This document shows, in pieces, positions 6,072-7,182 of a stretch of 7,182 nt of DNA. How positions within the stretch are numbered: the first letter of the stretch is position 1; the number at the start of each line of letters is the position of its first letter. This DNA comes from an uncultured Clostridia bacterium (GTDB taxonomy: Bacteria; Bacillota; Clostridia; Oscillospirales; Ruminococcaceae): the NCBI GenBank assembly GCA_947631585.1, contig CANRLY010000098.1, positions 1 through 7,182 of the forward strand, in the 5' to 3' direction. A program made the position numbers and the translations under genes. The notes below the pieces were generated by a model. The model searched no databases. It was not told the origin of the DNA and saw only the letters and a program-made list of their open reading frames with translations.

Positions 6072-7182
6072 TCAGAACCGATATTCCGGCAATATCACGG
6101 TAACGCAGGTGCCTTTGCCGGTCTCGCTCTCTATATTCACGCTGCCGTGGTGGTAGGCGGCGATATGTTTCACTATGGAAAGTCCCAGGCCTGTGCCGCC
6201 GGTCTGTTTTGAGCGGCTCTTATCCACCCGATAGAACCGTTCAAAGATACGTTCCCTATGTTCTTTTGGGATACCGATGCCGTTGTCCTTTACTGTTATG
6301 ACGGCGTTGTTCTTATCCTTACGGACATTTACCCAGATGCTGCCGCCGGGGTTATTATATTTTATGGAATTGTCGATAAGGTTGAGAAAAAGCTCCGAAA
6401 TATAGCCGCTATGGGCTTTTATGGTAAAGTTTTCCTCATCTGAGGACACCGAAACGGAGACCTGGTGGCTGTCGGCTTTGAACTGGAGTATCTCGGCGGC
6501 GTCCTCGGCAGACCTTTTCAGGTCTACGTCGCTTATAAATTCGTCGGGAGAAGCCTCTTCTATCTCAGACAGCCGGATAATATCGTTTATCAGGTGGAGC
6601 AGGCGTTCACTTTCACGGTAGATAGTGCCGCCGTATTTTTTCACCGACTCCAGATCGGTGATAATGCCGTTTTCCAGCATTTCGCCGAAGCCTTTTATAG
6701 TGGTAAGAGGGGTCTTTAGCTCGTGAGAGACGTTAGCGGAAAAGTCTTTTCTTATCTCGTCAGCACGGATCTTTTCGGTGGCGTCCACCAGGAGTATCAT
6801 AAAGCCGTGCTCGTTATCGAAGCTTGCCTTATTCACATAAAATTGCAGCTGTCTGTCCAGCGACGGGAACACCCCATAGGCAGTGCCGGTCTCAGCGGCT
6901 TTTTCCACTGCTTCGAGGAGGTCGGGGTTATGGGAAAGTCCGGAGATATTCTTTCCGGCAAAGGAAGCTATACTTTCAGGCTGGGATGCGGAGGGGTCGT
7001 CCGACAGGAAGCGGACTGCGCTTTTATTCACAGAGAGGATATTGCGGTTCTGGTCAAGAAGCAGCATACCTTCCACCATATTATCGGTTATCAGGGTGAC
7101 TTTTTCCTTTTCTCCCTTAAAGCGGTCGATATATCTGGCAAGTCTTGCGGACAGGCGTTCCAGTTCCTCAGACATCGGCAGG
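6072..7182 (-). CDS. Sensor histidine kinase, PhoR/WalK type (5' end outside window)
   Basis: The frame is open to the right edge of the window, so the N-terminus, probably with the membrane segments and sensor, is missing. Numbering from the methionine at 7175, a short helical linker (1-25) leads into a PAS-like domain (about 26-135, beginning near ITDNMVEGMLLLD). The dimerisation and phosphoacceptor domain follows with the H-box FSANVSHELKTPLTTIKGF and phosphorylated His151. The ATPase domain shows the N-box LFLNLIDNSIKYNN (262-275), the G1 box DNGIGIP (297-303), the F-box RIFERFYRVDKSRS (309-322) and the G2 box GGTGLGLSIVKHI (326-338). All catalytic boxes are intact. Such kinases autophosphorylate and pass phosphate to an OmpR-family regulator, usually encoded just upstream, here outside the window. 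PhoR or WalK-like kinases share this order, so the stimulus cannot be named. The methionine at 7175 is unlikely to be the real start, because the frame stays open upstream through Leu-Pro and no ribosome site is visible. No GC-rich terminator follows the gene. Confidence 0.93.
   Translation of the reverse strand, partial: LPMSEELERLSARLARYIDRFKGEKEKVTLITDNMVEGMLLLDQNRNILSVNKSAVRFLSDDPSASQPESIASFAGKNISGLSHNPDLLEAVEKAAETGTAYGVFPSLDRQLQFYVNKASFDNEHGFMILLVDATEKIRADEIRKDFSANVSHELKTPLTTIKGFGEMLENGIITDLESVKKYGGTIYRESERLLHLINDIIRLSEIEEASPDEFISDVDLKRSAEDAAEILQFKADSHQVSVSVSSDEENFTIKAHSGYISELFLNLIDNSIKYNNPGGSIWVNVRKDKNNAVITVKDNGIGIPKEHRERIFERFYRVDKSRSKQTGGTGLGLSIVKHIAAYHHGSVNIESETGKGTCVTVILPEYRF

Overview
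The window looks like part of a Gram-positive Clostridia chromosome, most likely a Ruminococcus-type member of the Oscillospiraceae. This is inferred from AT-rich spacers carrying near-perfect sigma-A promoters, strong GGAGG-type ribosome sites, a PhoR-type histidine kinase, a clostridial-looking glycogen phosphorylase, and the NusG-domain-II/Gx-transporter gene pair common in Firmicutes. I cannot name a species. All five protein-coding genes lie on the minus strand, so transcription runs from high to low coordinates.

Layout in the direction of transcription: (1) 7182-6072, the 3' two thirds of a sensor histidine kinase (linker, PAS-like domain, HisKA, HATPase_c) that enters from the window edge. 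(2) 6071-5872, a spacer with a perfect consensus promoter for glgP, a leader of about 98 nt, and a possible promoter pointing the other way. (3) 5871-3439, a complete glgP, closed by a textbook intrinsic terminator. (4) 3360-3274, a second perfect TTGACA-17-TATAAT promoter. (5) 3273-1399, an unnamed 624-residue membrane-anchored protein with an N-terminal zinc ribbon and a large acidic extracytoplasmic part containing three related repeats. (6) A second intrinsic terminator, which ends almost on the ribosome site of the next gene. (7) 1325-936 and 919-425, a two-gene unit: a NusG-domain-II membrane protein and a Gx transporter family membrane protein. (8) 1-400, a tandem array of three roughly 133-136 bp GC-rich units with nested stem-loops and no convincing gene. 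The array probably continues past position 1.

Functionally the window is mostly housekeeping: envelope signalling, storage glycogen breakdown, a surface protein of unknown role, and a small membrane pair whose families occur in flavin-based extracellular electron transfer loci and quinone-related contexts. The least explained item is the repeat array. Its stems are largely kept between copies, and one substitution keeps pairing only on the plus strand, so a structured RNA or mobile repeat family is possible. No defence system, CRISPR array, tRNA, rRNA or transposase was seen.
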